The position numbers and the translations under genes were made by a program. From the NCBI RefSeq assembly GCF_004698125.1, contig NZ_ML214297.1, positions 310,001 through 374,000 of the forward strand: a stretch of DNA of 64,000 nt, in the 5' to 3' direction. A model generated the notes under the pieces. It was given only the letters and a program-made list of their open reading frames with translations. It was not told where the DNA came from and did not search any database. The DNA comes from Halosimplex halophilum (GTDB taxonomy: Archaea; Halobacteriota; Halobacteria; Halobacteriales; Haloarculaceae). Each line of letters starts with the position of its first letter. Positions within the stretch are counted from its first letter, which is position 1. This document shows, piece after piece, positions 24,516-31,847 of this stretch.

Positions 24516-25559
24516 ATGTCACGGAACCAGACCGAACAGATGTTTCAGGACGACCTCGACTACTGTTACGACGCCGTCCAGGACGTGTCGCGGACGTTCG
24601 CGCTGACGGTCGCGGAGCTCGACGAGCCGATGTCGCGCGACATCTGTGTCGGCTACCTCCTCTGTCGGATCGCGGACACCATCGAGGACGCGGGGCACAT
24701 CCCGCCGGCCGAACAGCGGACTCTGCTGGACCTCTACAACCGGGTGCTCGACCCCGACGACGACGCCACCGTCGCGGAGTTCAGGGCCGCGGTCGACGAG
24801 TGGATCCCCGAGAGCCCGAACGACGACTGGGAGGTCGTCGCCCAGTCGCCGCGGGTGTTCCGCGCGTTCGAGGGCCTCGACGACGACTCGCAGGCCGCCA
24901 TCCGGCCGCCGGTGCGCGAACTCGTCAGCGGCATGGCGATGTTCGTCGAGCGCTACGCCGAACAGGGCGGGCTCCGGCTGCAGACGTTCGGCGAACTGGA
25001 GGAGTACTGCTGGTACGCCGCCGGGACCGTCGGGACGCTCGTGACGGGGCTGCTCTCGCGCAACGTCGACGACTCCGTCAGCGAGACGCTGCACAACAAC
25101 GCCCGCTCGTTCGCCATGCTCCTCCAGCTGGTCAACGTCTCGAAGGACGTGGCCACCGACTTCGAGGAGGAGAACAACGTCTACATCCCCCAGGAGCTGC
25201 TCGAGGACCAGCAGCTCGACACCGAGGACATCCGTCAGGAGGACGGCGAGGAGTTCGTCCCCGTCATCCGCCGGGTCGTCGACCGCGCCGAGGGGTATCT
25301 CGACGGCGCCCAGACCTGGCTGGAGGCCATGCCGGAGATCCGCGGCAACACCCTCTCCGCGTGGGCGATCCCCTTCCTCCTGGCCGTCGGCACGCTGCGC
25401 GAACTCGAGGAGCGCCCCGAGGACGTGATCGAGGAGGGCGACGTGAAGGTCTCCCGCTCGGAGGTGACGACGCTGTTCGCGATGTTCTCCGGCGACGAGA
25501 ACCCCTCGGTCGACGAACTGCGCTCGAAGATCCGCCAGCAACCGCTCGACGAGTACTGA
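24516..25559 (+). CDS. Squalene/phytoene synthase family protein
   Basis: 347-residue head-to-head isoprenoid synthase. The two Mg-diphosphate motifs are present: D54-T-I-E-D58 after the FALTVAELDEPMSRDICVGYLLCRIA segment, and D211-V-A-T-D215 in QLVNVSKDVATDFEEENNVYIP. The WYAAGTVG segment between them, with a tyrosine before the Ala/Gly turn, matches squalene synthases. The second domain half is followed by an acidic tail. ATG 24516 is preferred to the upstream GTG at 24504, since the promoter leaves no room for a longer N terminus. It is 133 nt ahead of a geranylgeranyl reductase gene on the same strand. Squalene is a known haloarchaeal membrane lipid. Confidence 0.88.
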   Translation: MSRNQTEQMFQDDLDYCYDAVQDVSRTFALTVAELDEPMSRDICVGYLLCRIADTIEDAGHIPPAEQRTLLDLYNRVLDPDDDATVAEFRAAVDEWIPESPNDDWEVVAQSPRVFRAFEGLDDDSQAAIRPPVRELVSGMAMFVERYAEQGGLRLQTFGELEEYCWYAAGTVGTLVTGLLSRNVDDSVSETLHNNARSFAMLLQLVNVSKDVATDFEEENNVYIPQELLEDQQLDTEDIRQEDGEEFVPVIRRVVDRAEGYLDGAQTWLEAMPEIRGNTLSAWAIPFLLAVGTLRELEERPEDVIEEGDVKVSRSEVTTLFAMFSGDENPSVDELRSKIRQQPLDEY

Positions 25560-25692
25560 CTCCGGGCCCCGAGGATCTCCGACCCGGTCCGATCCGGCCC
25601 GGTCTGGTTCCCGAAGACCGGAACGCCGCCGAGCGTCCCCGCCGCCGGCGCACATCGGAACGGATTAGTCGCGCTGGTCGATAGCTCGCGAT

Positions 25693-26898
25693 ATGTCGGC
25701 AGACGCAGACGTGGCGGTCGCCGGGGGCGGCCCGGCCGGCCTCCAGTTCGCCCGCGAAGTCGCCGCCCGCTCCGAGTACTCGGTCGTCGTCCTCGAAGCC
25801 AACGACGCCCTCTCGGACAACGACAAGTCGACGGGGGGCACCTTCCACCAGGTGATCGACCGCTACGGGATCCCCGACGGCGTTGTGATGGCCGAGAACG
25901 AGGACGTTGTCTTCGAGGCGCCCGGGGCGAGTTCGACGCTGGCGATTCCGGGGTACGTCCTCGACTTCCCCGCGTTCCTGGAGTTTCTCGGCGAGGACGC
26001 CGAGCGCGAGGGTGCGGAAATCCGCACCGGTGCCCGGGTCCAGCAACCGATCCGCGAGGGCGGACGGGTCGTCGGGGTCGAGTACACCCGCGGCGGCGAA
26101 CGGCGCGACCTCCGGGCGGATCTCGTCGTCGACGCGACCGGCCCGCGGGCCGTCCTCGCGAAGCAACTCGGGATGTTCGACCCCGAGTCCGTCCAGCACG
26201 GCGTCGGCAAGGAGTACGAGGTCGAGGGCCGCTACGACCTGGACTCGATGCTATTCAGATTCGACCACGACGACGCGCCCGGCGGGTACGCCTGGACGTT
26301 CCCCGCCGGCGAGAACGCGTTCAAGGCGGGGGTCTGCCGGATCGACGACTTCTACGAGACGCACGCCCCGGCCGACGACGGGACTATCGACGACTACGTC
26401 GAGGACTGGATCGCCGCCGACCCGCGCTGGGAGGCCGAGTCCGTCCGGGCGGTCCACGCCGGCGACGCGGTCTCGAACAACTCCGTCAACCAGCGCGCGA
26501 CCGACGGGCTGGTGGCCGTCGGCGACGCGGTGTCGAGCATCAACCCCCTGTTCGGCGAGGGGATCCGCCCGGGGATGGAGTCGGCGGAGATGGCGGCCAA
26601 CGTCGCGCTCGCGGCCCTGGACCGCGGCGACACCTCCCGCGAGCGACTCGCCGTCTACGAGGACCGCTGGAACGACGAGAAGGGGCTCGACTGGCGGGTC
26701 CAGCGGATCGTCTGCGAGCTGCTCTACGACTTCACGCCCGGCCAGCAGCGGCGGTTCGTCACCAGCGCCGGCCGGCTGACGGACGAACAGGTCGACCGCC
26801 TCCAGCGCTACGAGCTGACCCTCCGGGACTACCTCGACCTGTACCCGTTCGACCCGAGCGACCTCTCGAAGGTGCGGGCGCTCGCGCGACACGTCTGA
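25693..26898 (+). CDS. Geranylgeranyl reductase family protein
   Basis: 401-residue FAD flavoprotein that saturates isoprenoid double bonds (archaeal lipid chains, menaquinone side chain or similar). FAD fold GGGPAGLQFAREV at 11-23, STGGTFHQVIDRYGIPD active-site region, VVDATGPRAVLAKQLG, GDAVSSINPLFGEGIRPGMESA (the third FAD motif), and a C-terminal helical cap. Exact substrate cannot be told from sequence: Halobacteria carry several paralogues. The neighbouring squalene/phytoene synthase suggests squalene- or C30/C40-derived substrates, an inference. Start at ATG 25693, with a TATA-like ATTAGTC about 30 nt upstream. Confidence 0.88.
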   Translation: MSADADVAVAGGGPAGLQFAREVAARSEYSVVVLEANDALSDNDKSTGGTFHQVIDRYGIPDGVVMAENEDVVFEAPGASSTLAIPGYVLDFPAFLEFLGEDAEREGAEIRTGARVQQPIREGGRVVGVEYTRGGERRDLRADLVVDATGPRAVLAKQLGMFDPESVQHGVGKEYEVEGRYDLDSMLFRFDHDDAPGGYAWTFPAGENAFKAGVCRIDDFYETHAPADDGTIDDYVEDWIAADPRWEAESVRAVHAGDAVSNNSVNQRATDGLVAVGDAVSSINPLFGEGIRPGMESAEMAANVALAALDRGDTSRERLAVYEDRWNDEKGLDWRVQRIVCELLYDFTPGQQRRFVTSAGRLTDEQVDRLQRYELTLRDYLDLYPFDPSDLSKVRALARHV

Positions 26899-27020
26899 GA
26901 CCTTCGCGGCCGAGTTCGTCCCGCTCCCGGACCGGCGTCCGGACGGGAAACCGCACCGAGACCGCCCGACAACCCCGTGGACCGGTCGTCGTGACACGTG
27001 GTAGCGCGATACTCAGGTGA

Positions 27021-27026
27021 TTTAAA
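27021..27026 (+). promoter_or_regulatory. TATA box of aIF1A gene
   Basis: TTTAAA lies about 27 nt upstream of the GTG at 27050, so transcription should begin at or next to the start codon: a leaderless GTG message. Confidence 0.65.
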
Positions 27027-27049
27027 CGTGGCGGGCCCGTATCAACCCT

Positions 27050-27340
27050 GTGAGCGAGAGCGACAACAGCGGGCGTCGGAACCTCCGGATGCCCTCGGAC
27101 GACGAACTGTTCGCGGTAGTCACACAGCACAACGGCGGCAACCACGTGCGCGTCCAGTGCGAGGACGGCGTCGACCGCATGGGCCGGATCCCCGGCCGGA
27201 TGAAGTACCGAACCTGGATCAGCGAGGGCGACGTGGTCCTCGTCGAGCCGTGGGACTGGCAGGACGAGAAGGCCAACATCGAGTGGCGCTACTCCGAGCA
27301 GGACGCCGACCAGCTGCGCGACGAAGGCCACATCGACTGA
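27050..27340 (+). CDS. eif1a: Translation initiation factor aIF1A
   Basis: OB-fold factor that occupies the A site of the 30S subunit and helps scanning/subunit joining. 96 residues: short acidic N-terminal tail, then [70 protein letters not shown], matching the family core throughout. Starts at GTG 27050, supported by the TATA box 27 nt upstream and the absence of an ATG until residue 14. A T-rich run follows the stop (TGATTTTCC), a probable terminator. Confidence 0.96.
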   Translation: MSESDNSGRRNLRMPSDDELFAVVTQHNGGNHVRVQCEDGVDRMGRIPGRMKYRTWISEGDVVLVEPWDWQDEKANIEWRYSEQDADQLRDEGHID

Positions 27341-27662
27341 TTTTCCTCGTTCCCCGACGGCGCCGTAGCGACGACCGCGCGTCGCGCGGCCGATAGCGTC
27401 GGCTCCGCCGATAGCCTCGACTCGTCCTGGCACTGGCCCCCGTAGCGCCGGCAGTACCGGCTCCGCCGAGCGACTCCGAGCGGCCGCGGTCTCGGATCGT
27501 CAGATCCCGTCAGGAGGCCACGAGCGACGGTATCGGGTGCCACGGGCGCACTCGACCCGGACACACCCGGCGTGGAGGCGGCAGGCGGCGGGGTCGTATC
27601 CGTCCGGGAGCCGCAGGGAACCTGCAAGCAACGTTATGACCACCGGCGGAATCTACGCGCAC
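27341..27662. other. Gene-free stretch downstream of aIF1A
   Basis: After the T tract directly past the aIF1A stop I see only GC-rich sequence with no open frame of coding-like use, no tRNA-like fold and no repeat. The far end holds ACGTTATGAC, which may act as a weak TATA box for the next gene. Confidence 0.5.
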
Positions 27663-27968
27663 ATGGAAGACGACGCCAGTACGACAGTCCTCTCCGTGCT
27701 CGAAACAGTCGCGGCCGCCGAACGGGCCGACCCCGTCGACCTGCCGCCGCTCGCCGACGCCGTCGACCCGCAGGCGCTGAACGACCTGTTCGAACCGAGT
27801 GGGGAGAAGCTGGCGCCGGTGACGGTGCGGTTCGAGTACTGCGGGTACGAGGTCACGGTCCGCGGTGTCGGCTCCGTGACCGCCGAACCGGTCGACCGTC
27901 CGGCGACCGCGGCGGCCACGGCCCCGCGGTCCGGAACCGACGCGGGCGAGGAGTCGCTGGCCGACTAG
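27663..27968 (+). CDS. HalOD1 domain protein (101 aa)
   Basis: Stand-alone HalOD1 output domain. TVLSVLETVAAAERADPVDLPPLADAVDPQALNDLFEP is the full diagnostic helix-loop-helix (family: veaVAe.eg.dP.dLPPLyeviDpdALd.Lf), followed by strands VTVRFEYCGYEVTVRGVGSVTAEP. A flexible Thr/Ala tail ends the chain. The domain is inferred to act in haloarchaeal signalling, but no partner is adjacent; the gene is convergent with malQ, sharing the boundary at 27968/27969 with no spacer. Confidence 0.85.
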   Translation: MEDDASTTVLSVLETVAAAERADPVDLPPLADAVDPQALNDLFEPSGEKLAPVTVRFEYCGYEVTVRGVGSVTAEPVDRPATAAATAPRSGTDAGEESLAD

Positions 27969-29459
27969 CTATCGCAGCGTCGCCGCAGTGATACCGGCGA
28001 GTTCGTCGGCCACGTCGGGGTCCAACTGGTCGGCGGTGACCCGCCAGCGCCAGTTGCCCTCGGCGGTGCCGGGGACGTTGAACCGCGCCTCGCTGCCGAG
28101 TTCCAGGAGGTCCGGCACGGTCGTCAGCGCCAGCGCCGCGTCGGAGTCCCAGACGGCCTCGATCAGGTCCCAGGCGATCCGCTCGCCGTCGGTCGCAAGC
28201 GCGTAGTGGAGGCAGTCCCGCTGGTCGTCCGGGAGCGATTCGTACCAGCCGACCGCGGTGTCCGTGTCGTGGGTCGAGGTGTAGCCGACGGACCGGCGGG
28301 GATAGCTGGCGGGTTTGTACCGGTCGGTCTCGGCGCACCAGTCGGCGTAGTGAGGCACCCGCATCCCGGGGAACTCGAAGCGGTCGCGCAACGCGATCAT
28401 ACTCTCGTCGAGGAAGCCCAGGTCCTCGACGACGAACGGGAGGCCGCCGAGGTGGTCGCGCACGGTCTCGAAGAAGTCGGCGCCGGGGCCGGGCCGCCAC
28501 TCGCCGGCGGCGGGGTCGTCGGCGTCGGCGGGGATCGCCCAGTACTCGTCGAACGCCTTGAAGTGGTCGATACGGGCGAGGTCGATCAGGTCGAGCAGCC
28601 GCGAGAGCCGGCGGCGCCACCACCCGTAGTCGGCCTCGCGCAGGCGGTCCCAGTCGTAGACGGGGTTGCCCCAGCGCTGGCCGTCGTCGCCCGGGTTCGG
28701 CGGGACGCCCGCGACGGCCGTCGGGTCGCCGTCCCCGTCCAGCCGGAAGGCGTCCTGGTTGGCCCACACGTCCGCCGAGTCGAGGGCGACGTAGATGGGC
28801 AGGTCGCCGACGAGGTCGACGCCGCGGTCGGCCGCCGCCGCGCGCAGCTCGCGCCACTGCTCGTCGAAGACCCACTGGACGAACGCGTGGTACTCGACCG
28901 CCTCCGCGTGGGTCTCCCGCGCGGCCGCCAGCGCGTCGGCGTCCCGGCCGGCCAGGTCCGCCGGCCAGTCGGTCCACGCCGCGTCGCCGTGGGCGCCGTT
29001 CAGCGCCGCGTACAGCGCGTAGTCGGCCAGCCACGCCGACTCGCGCTCGCGGAACGACTCGAAGTCCGCCCGTTCGTCCTCGCCGGCCTCCGCGGCGAAG
29101 GTTTCGTAGGCTTCCCGCAGTCGCTCGCGCTTGAACGGCGCGACGGCCTCGTAGTTCACGCTCCCGGGCTCGGCGCCCTCGGGACCGTCGAGGTCGGACT
29201 CGTCGAGATAGCCCCGGCCGGCGAGGTCGGTCAGGTCGACCAGCAGCGGGTTGCCGGCGAACGCCGACGGGGAGCCGTACGGCGAGTGGCCGTACGCCGC
29301 CGAGGTGGGGCCGACGGGACAGAACTGCCACAGCGACTGGTCGGCCCGCTCCAGGAAGTCGAGGAACGCTCGCGCCCCCGCCCCGAGGTCGCCGACCCCG
29401 TGGGGACCCGGCAGGGAGGTGAGATGCAGGAACACGCCGCTCCGGCGCTGCTGTTGCAT
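27969..29459 (-). CDS. malQ: 4-alpha-glucanotransferase (amylomaltase, GH77)
   Basis: 496-residue disproportionating enzyme that moves alpha-1,4-glucan segments between chains and releases glucose. Catalytic regions are intact: nucleophile D298 in RIDHFKAF, acid/base E345 in VVEDLG, and STHDTDTAVGW with the third Asp. The N-terminal RRSGVFLHLTSLPG-HGVGDLG and the conserved YGHSPYGSPSAFAGNPLL substrate-loop segment fix the start at ATG 29459. No signal peptide, so cytoplasmic. It opens a region of alpha-glucan enzymes extending to 38551. Confidence 0.95.
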   Translation of the reverse strand: MQQQRRSGVFLHLTSLPGPHGVGDLGAGARAFLDFLERADQSLWQFCPVGPTSAAYGHSPYGSPSAFAGNPLLVDLTDLAGRGYLDESDLDGPEGAEPGSVNYEAVAPFKRERLREAYETFAAEAGEDERADFESFRERESAWLADYALYAALNGAHGDAAWTDWPADLAGRDADALAAARETHAEAVEYHAFVQWVFDEQWRELRAAAADRGVDLVGDLPIYVALDSADVWANQDAFRLDGDGDPTAVAGVPPNPGDDGQRWGNPVYDWDRLREADYGWWRRRLSRLLDLIDLARIDHFKAFDEYWAIPADADDPAAGEWRPGPGADFFETVRDHLGGLPFVVEDLGFLDESMIALRDRFEFPGMRVPHYADWCAETDRYKPASYPRRSVGYTSTHDTDTAVGWYESLPDDQRDCLHYALATDGERIAWDLIEAVWDSDAALALTTVPDLLELGSEARFNVPGTAEGNWRWRVTADQLDPDVADELAGITAATLR

Positions 29460-29662
29460 GGCCCCGCCTTGTCTCCCCGGCGATTTCAAACGTCCGGGTA
29501 CGACCGGTTACCGGCGCCACTTCCGTCGGGGGGCCGCGGCCGGGACCCGGACGCCGCGGTCCGGTCACCTGTCCGCCGCCATCGAGGGATACCGGGGCGA
29601 ACGTACGTTGCAATATCCAGTAGTATATCTATATACAAAACCGTAAATTCGCACAGAGTGTA

Positions 29663-29669
29663 ATTTTAT
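29663..29669 (+). promoter_or_regulatory. TATA box in an AT-rich island before the zinc microprotein
   Basis: ATTTTAT is 29 nt before the ATG at 29695. It is enclosed by a 6-bp inverted repeat, CCGTAA at 29641-29646 and TTACGG at 29674-29679. The flanking stretch from about 29606 is far richer in A/T than the genome average and carries other TATA-like runs. Confidence 0.5.
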
Positions 29670-29694
29670 GGTATTACGGCCACGATAGTTGAAT

Positions 29695-29817
29695 ATGAGT
29701 CGATACCCGCGGAGGGGGAGAAACGAGCGGCTGAACTGCGCCGTCTGCGGCGCCCCGGTCGTGAAGACGGGCAGCGAGTACGTCTGCGTGGACTGCGGGG
29801 CCTCGCCGGGGGAGTGA
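29695..29817 (+). CDS. Zinc-ribbon microprotein (40 aa)
   Basis: A 40-codon gene, ATG 29695 to TGA 29815-29817. The N terminus is strongly basic (SRYPRRGRNERL), then a ribbon CAVCGAP...YVCVDCGAS with four cysteines as two C-x2-C knuckles 12 residues apart, and a short tail. The basic arm plus zinc ribbon could bind nucleic acid. Position of the TATA box 29 nt upstream supports leaderless expression. It lies between malQ (divergent) and a GT4 gene (same strand). No family is claimed. Confidence 0.6.
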   Translation: MSRYPRRGRNERLNCAVCGAPVVKTGSEYVCVDCGASPGE

Positions 29818-29910
29818 GCGCGGGCGTCGATGTGACGGGGAGGTCCGTGCGGTCGCCAGTGGTGTCGCGGCCGAACCGGTAAAGTGGGGGTGTGCCGAAG
29901 GGGCTGTCAG

Positions 29911-30963
29911 ATGGTGCCATGCGTGCTCATGCTCGGCTGGGGGTTCCCGCCGAACGTCAGCGGCGGCCTCGACACGGCGGTCGGCGAACTCGTCGACAGG
30001 TTCGACACGCGCGACGACGTGGAAGTCGACCTCGTCCTCCCGGCGGAGTATGCACCGGACGGACGCGACAACATCCACGGCGTCCCGACCGGCGAGGGCG
30101 ACGTGAGCACGCGCATCAACCGCCTCGCCGGCGAGTTCGTCGACTACGCGGCCGACGCCGACATCGTCCACACCCACGACTGGTTCGGCTACGGCCCCGG
30201 CTCGCGCGCCCAGGCCACCCACGACGCCGAGTGGGTGACGACCTTCCACTCGCTGACGACCGACCGGAACCGCCAGCCGCCGGACCGCGAGGTCGAGACC
30301 GAACAGCGGATCGTCGACCGCGCCGACCACCTGATCGCCGTCAGCGACCTCGTCCGCCGCAACATCGCCCACGAGTACGGCGGCGACGCCCGCGTCGTCC
30401 ACAACGGCTTCTCCTCGGTCGAGCCCACCGGCCGCGACCTGAAGGCCGAGCTCGACATCGACGGCCCCATGCTCTTCTTCGTCGGCCGACACACCCACCA
30501 GAAGGGGCTCTCGCATCTCGTCTACGCGCTCTCGAAGCTCCGCCGGCCGGACGCGACGCTCGTCCTCGGCGGCACCGGCCACCTCACCGACCAGCTGGAG
30601 GAGTTCGTCGAGTTGCTCGGCGTCGAGGACCAGGTGGAGTTCGTCGGTTACGTCCCCGAGTCGGAGCTGGGCGACTACTACGCCTCCGCGGATCTCTTCG
30701 TCTCGCCGTCGCTGGCCGAGCCGTTCGGGATCACCATCGTCGAGGCGCTGTCGGTCGGCACCCGCGTCGTCGCCAGCGAGTCGGGCGCCGCGGAGATCCT
30801 CCCCGACGACTGCGTGATCGAGGTCGAGCCCGACTCGGACTCCATCGCCGACGGCATCGACGCGGGCCTGGCCGCCGACACGCCGCTGGAGTACGAGGAA
30901 CGCACCTGGGAGACGGTCGCCGACGAACACGTCGCCTTCTACGAGGAGATCCTGGCGGAATAA
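29911..30963 (+). CDS. Glycosyltransferase family 4 (glycogen-synthase-like)
   Basis: 350-residue GT-B retaining glycosyltransferase. N-terminal domain starts CVLMLGWGFPPNVSGGLDTAVGELV, the 'GGL(D/G)' loop found in GT4/GT5 glycogen-synthase-like enzymes, with VHTHDWFG and TTFHSL motifs. C-terminal domain holds LFFVGRHTHQKGL, VEFVGYVPESEL and the E-x7-E motif EPFGITIVE (270-278). It should add glucose or another sugar from a nucleotide donor; placement between malQ and amylases favours alpha-glucan synthesis, an inference. ATG 29911 chosen; the ATG of LMLGWG a few codons downstream is possible. Confidence 0.88.
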   Translation: MVPCVLMLGWGFPPNVSGGLDTAVGELVDRFDTRDDVEVDLVLPAEYAPDGRDNIHGVPTGEGDVSTRINRLAGEFVDYAADADIVHTHDWFGYGPGSRAQATHDAEWVTTFHSLTTDRNRQPPDREVETEQRIVDRADHLIAVSDLVRRNIAHEYGGDARVVHNGFSSVEPTGRDLKAELDIDGPMLFFVGRHTHQKGLSHLVYALSKLRRPDATLVLGGTGHLTDQLEEFVELLGVEDQVEFVGYVPESELGDYYASADLFVSPSLAEPFGITIVEALSVGTRVVASESGAAEILPDDCVIEVEPDSDSIADGIDAGLAADTPLEYEERTWETVADEHVAFYEEILAE

Positions 30964-30994
30964 GGCGGTCGCGTCGGCCGGTTCGAGTCGCGGT

Positions 30995-31330
30995 TCAGCG
31001 CAGCAGCCGCACGTCCGTCACCGGCTCGGGGTGGACGATGCGGAACCCGTTCGCTGTCCGGGAGCGGCCGAGCGTCGCCGGCGCCCGCCGGCTGGACCCG
31101 TAGGGACTGTCGTCGGCGATGCCCTCGTAGGGGCTGTCCCCGCCGGCCGGACGGTAGGGCGTCGCTTCCTCCTCCTCGTCGGTCCGCTCCGGCGGGAGGT
31201 AGATCCGCTCGCCCGACGCCGAGCGGACGACCGTCGCCACCCGGCGCTGGCCCGTCACCTCGATGGTCGTCCGCCCGTCCTCGATGTCCACGTCGACCGA
31301 GACCGGTCCCCCGGCGTTCGTCCCGCTCAT
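30995..31330 (-). CDS. Hypothetical haloarchaeal protein (111 aa)
   Basis: 111 residues. The first half is a small all-beta domain (VSVDVDIEDGRTTIEVTGQRRVATVVRSASGERIYLPPE) with no enzyme motif; the second half is flexible and contains two similar units DSPYEG and DSPYGS, then a basic RRAPATLGRSRTANGFR stretch and a last strand IVHPEPVTDVRLL. Not recognised. Start ATG 31330 follows a TATA-like GTTAAG about 31 nt upstream on the minus strand. It is convergent with the GT4 gene and faces the repeat-rich stretch on its upstream side. Confidence 0.55.
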   Translation of the reverse strand: MSGTNAGGPVSVDVDIEDGRTTIEVTGQRRVATVVRSASGERIYLPPERTDEEEEATPYRPAGGDSPYEGIADDSPYGSSRRAPATLGRSRTANGFRIVHPEPVTDVRLLR

Positions 31331-31556
31331 GTATCGACCGCCGGCCGAGAGCGACTTAACTGTTCGCGTCGCCGCGGAACTGGCGCGCGGGACGGGTGAG
31401 GGAGTGCGGTGCGGTCGGCGCGCGCTGGAGCGCGCTTTCATGCGCGCGACGGAACCGCGCGAGGGATGAGCGAGTGAGCGGCGCGAACGAGCGAATCGGC
31501 TGGGGAGGTGTGTGGCCGTCTGCGGTGCTGTGCGGGGCGGTGCTGTCCCTGGCGGA

Positions 31557-31675
31557 CTGAAAGGGCGAGGCGCGCTCGCGTGCAGTTCAGTCGCCTGAGC
31601 GGGCACTATCCGCGCGGGCGGTGCGGAGAGCGCGGATATCCCGCTCAGCGACCGCGAGCGCGGCGAGGGCTTTCA
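31557..31675. repeat. Long imperfect inverted repeat
   Basis: The two arms start and end with CTGAAAG / CTTTCA. Inner arms CTGAGCGGG-cac-TATCCGCGC (31595-31615) and GCGCGGATA-t-CCCGCTCAG (31630-31648) pair over 18 bp with one bulge, around a 14-nt loop. CGCGCTCGCG (31571-31580) also pairs with CGCGAGCGCG on the other side. The whole could fold as an about 50-bp cruciform or an RNA hairpin. Confidence 0.6.
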
Positions 31676-31752
31676 CTGCTCACCGTCGAGTGCGGTCGTG
31701 ATCGCTGCTAGCGAGCGGGCCGAGGGCTTTCAGCGTTCGCTGTCGAGTGCGG
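31664..31752. repeat. Two 32-nt direct repeats, 57 nt apart
   Basis: 31664-31695 and 31721-31752 share CGAGGGCTTTCA at the start and GTCGAGTGCGG at the end, with eight less-similar bases between. Copy one overlaps the right arm of the long inverted repeat, so this could be the edge of a repeated element. Confidence 0.5.
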
Positions 31753-31847
31753 CCGCCTCGTTCACCGCGGTCAGTGACAGACACGACATCGTCGACAGAA
31801 TCGCGCACACCGCAAACCCGAAGGCGGAGACGCGCGCAGGTAGGGGC

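Larger units (their letters stand above)
31331..31847. other. Repeat-rich gene-free stretch
   Basis: 517 nt without a convincing gene. It contains runs of GAGCGAGTGAGCGGCGCGAA-type sequence, a long imperfect inverted repeat (31557-31675), a tandem-like second copy of its right end (31721-31752), and the presumable promoter of the GH13 amylase. Readings that stay open here have arginine-rich composition and no codon bias. Confidence 0.6.

Noticed and set aside
30960-31000. tRNA-like GGTTCGAGTC motif
   Set aside because: The arm sequence has no matching acceptor and anticodon stems around it.
31557-31675. Complete transposable element (MITE)
   Set aside because: No target-site duplication could be identified and no transposase is nearby; listed as an inverted repeat only.
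31557-31752. CRISPR array
   Set aside because: Only two or three diverged units with no regular spacers and no cas genes in the window.
31698-31847. In-frame extension of the GH13 gene through the repeat region
   Set aside because: The extension covers the direct repeats and lacks coding character; the conserved protein begins at MHHPG (31848).
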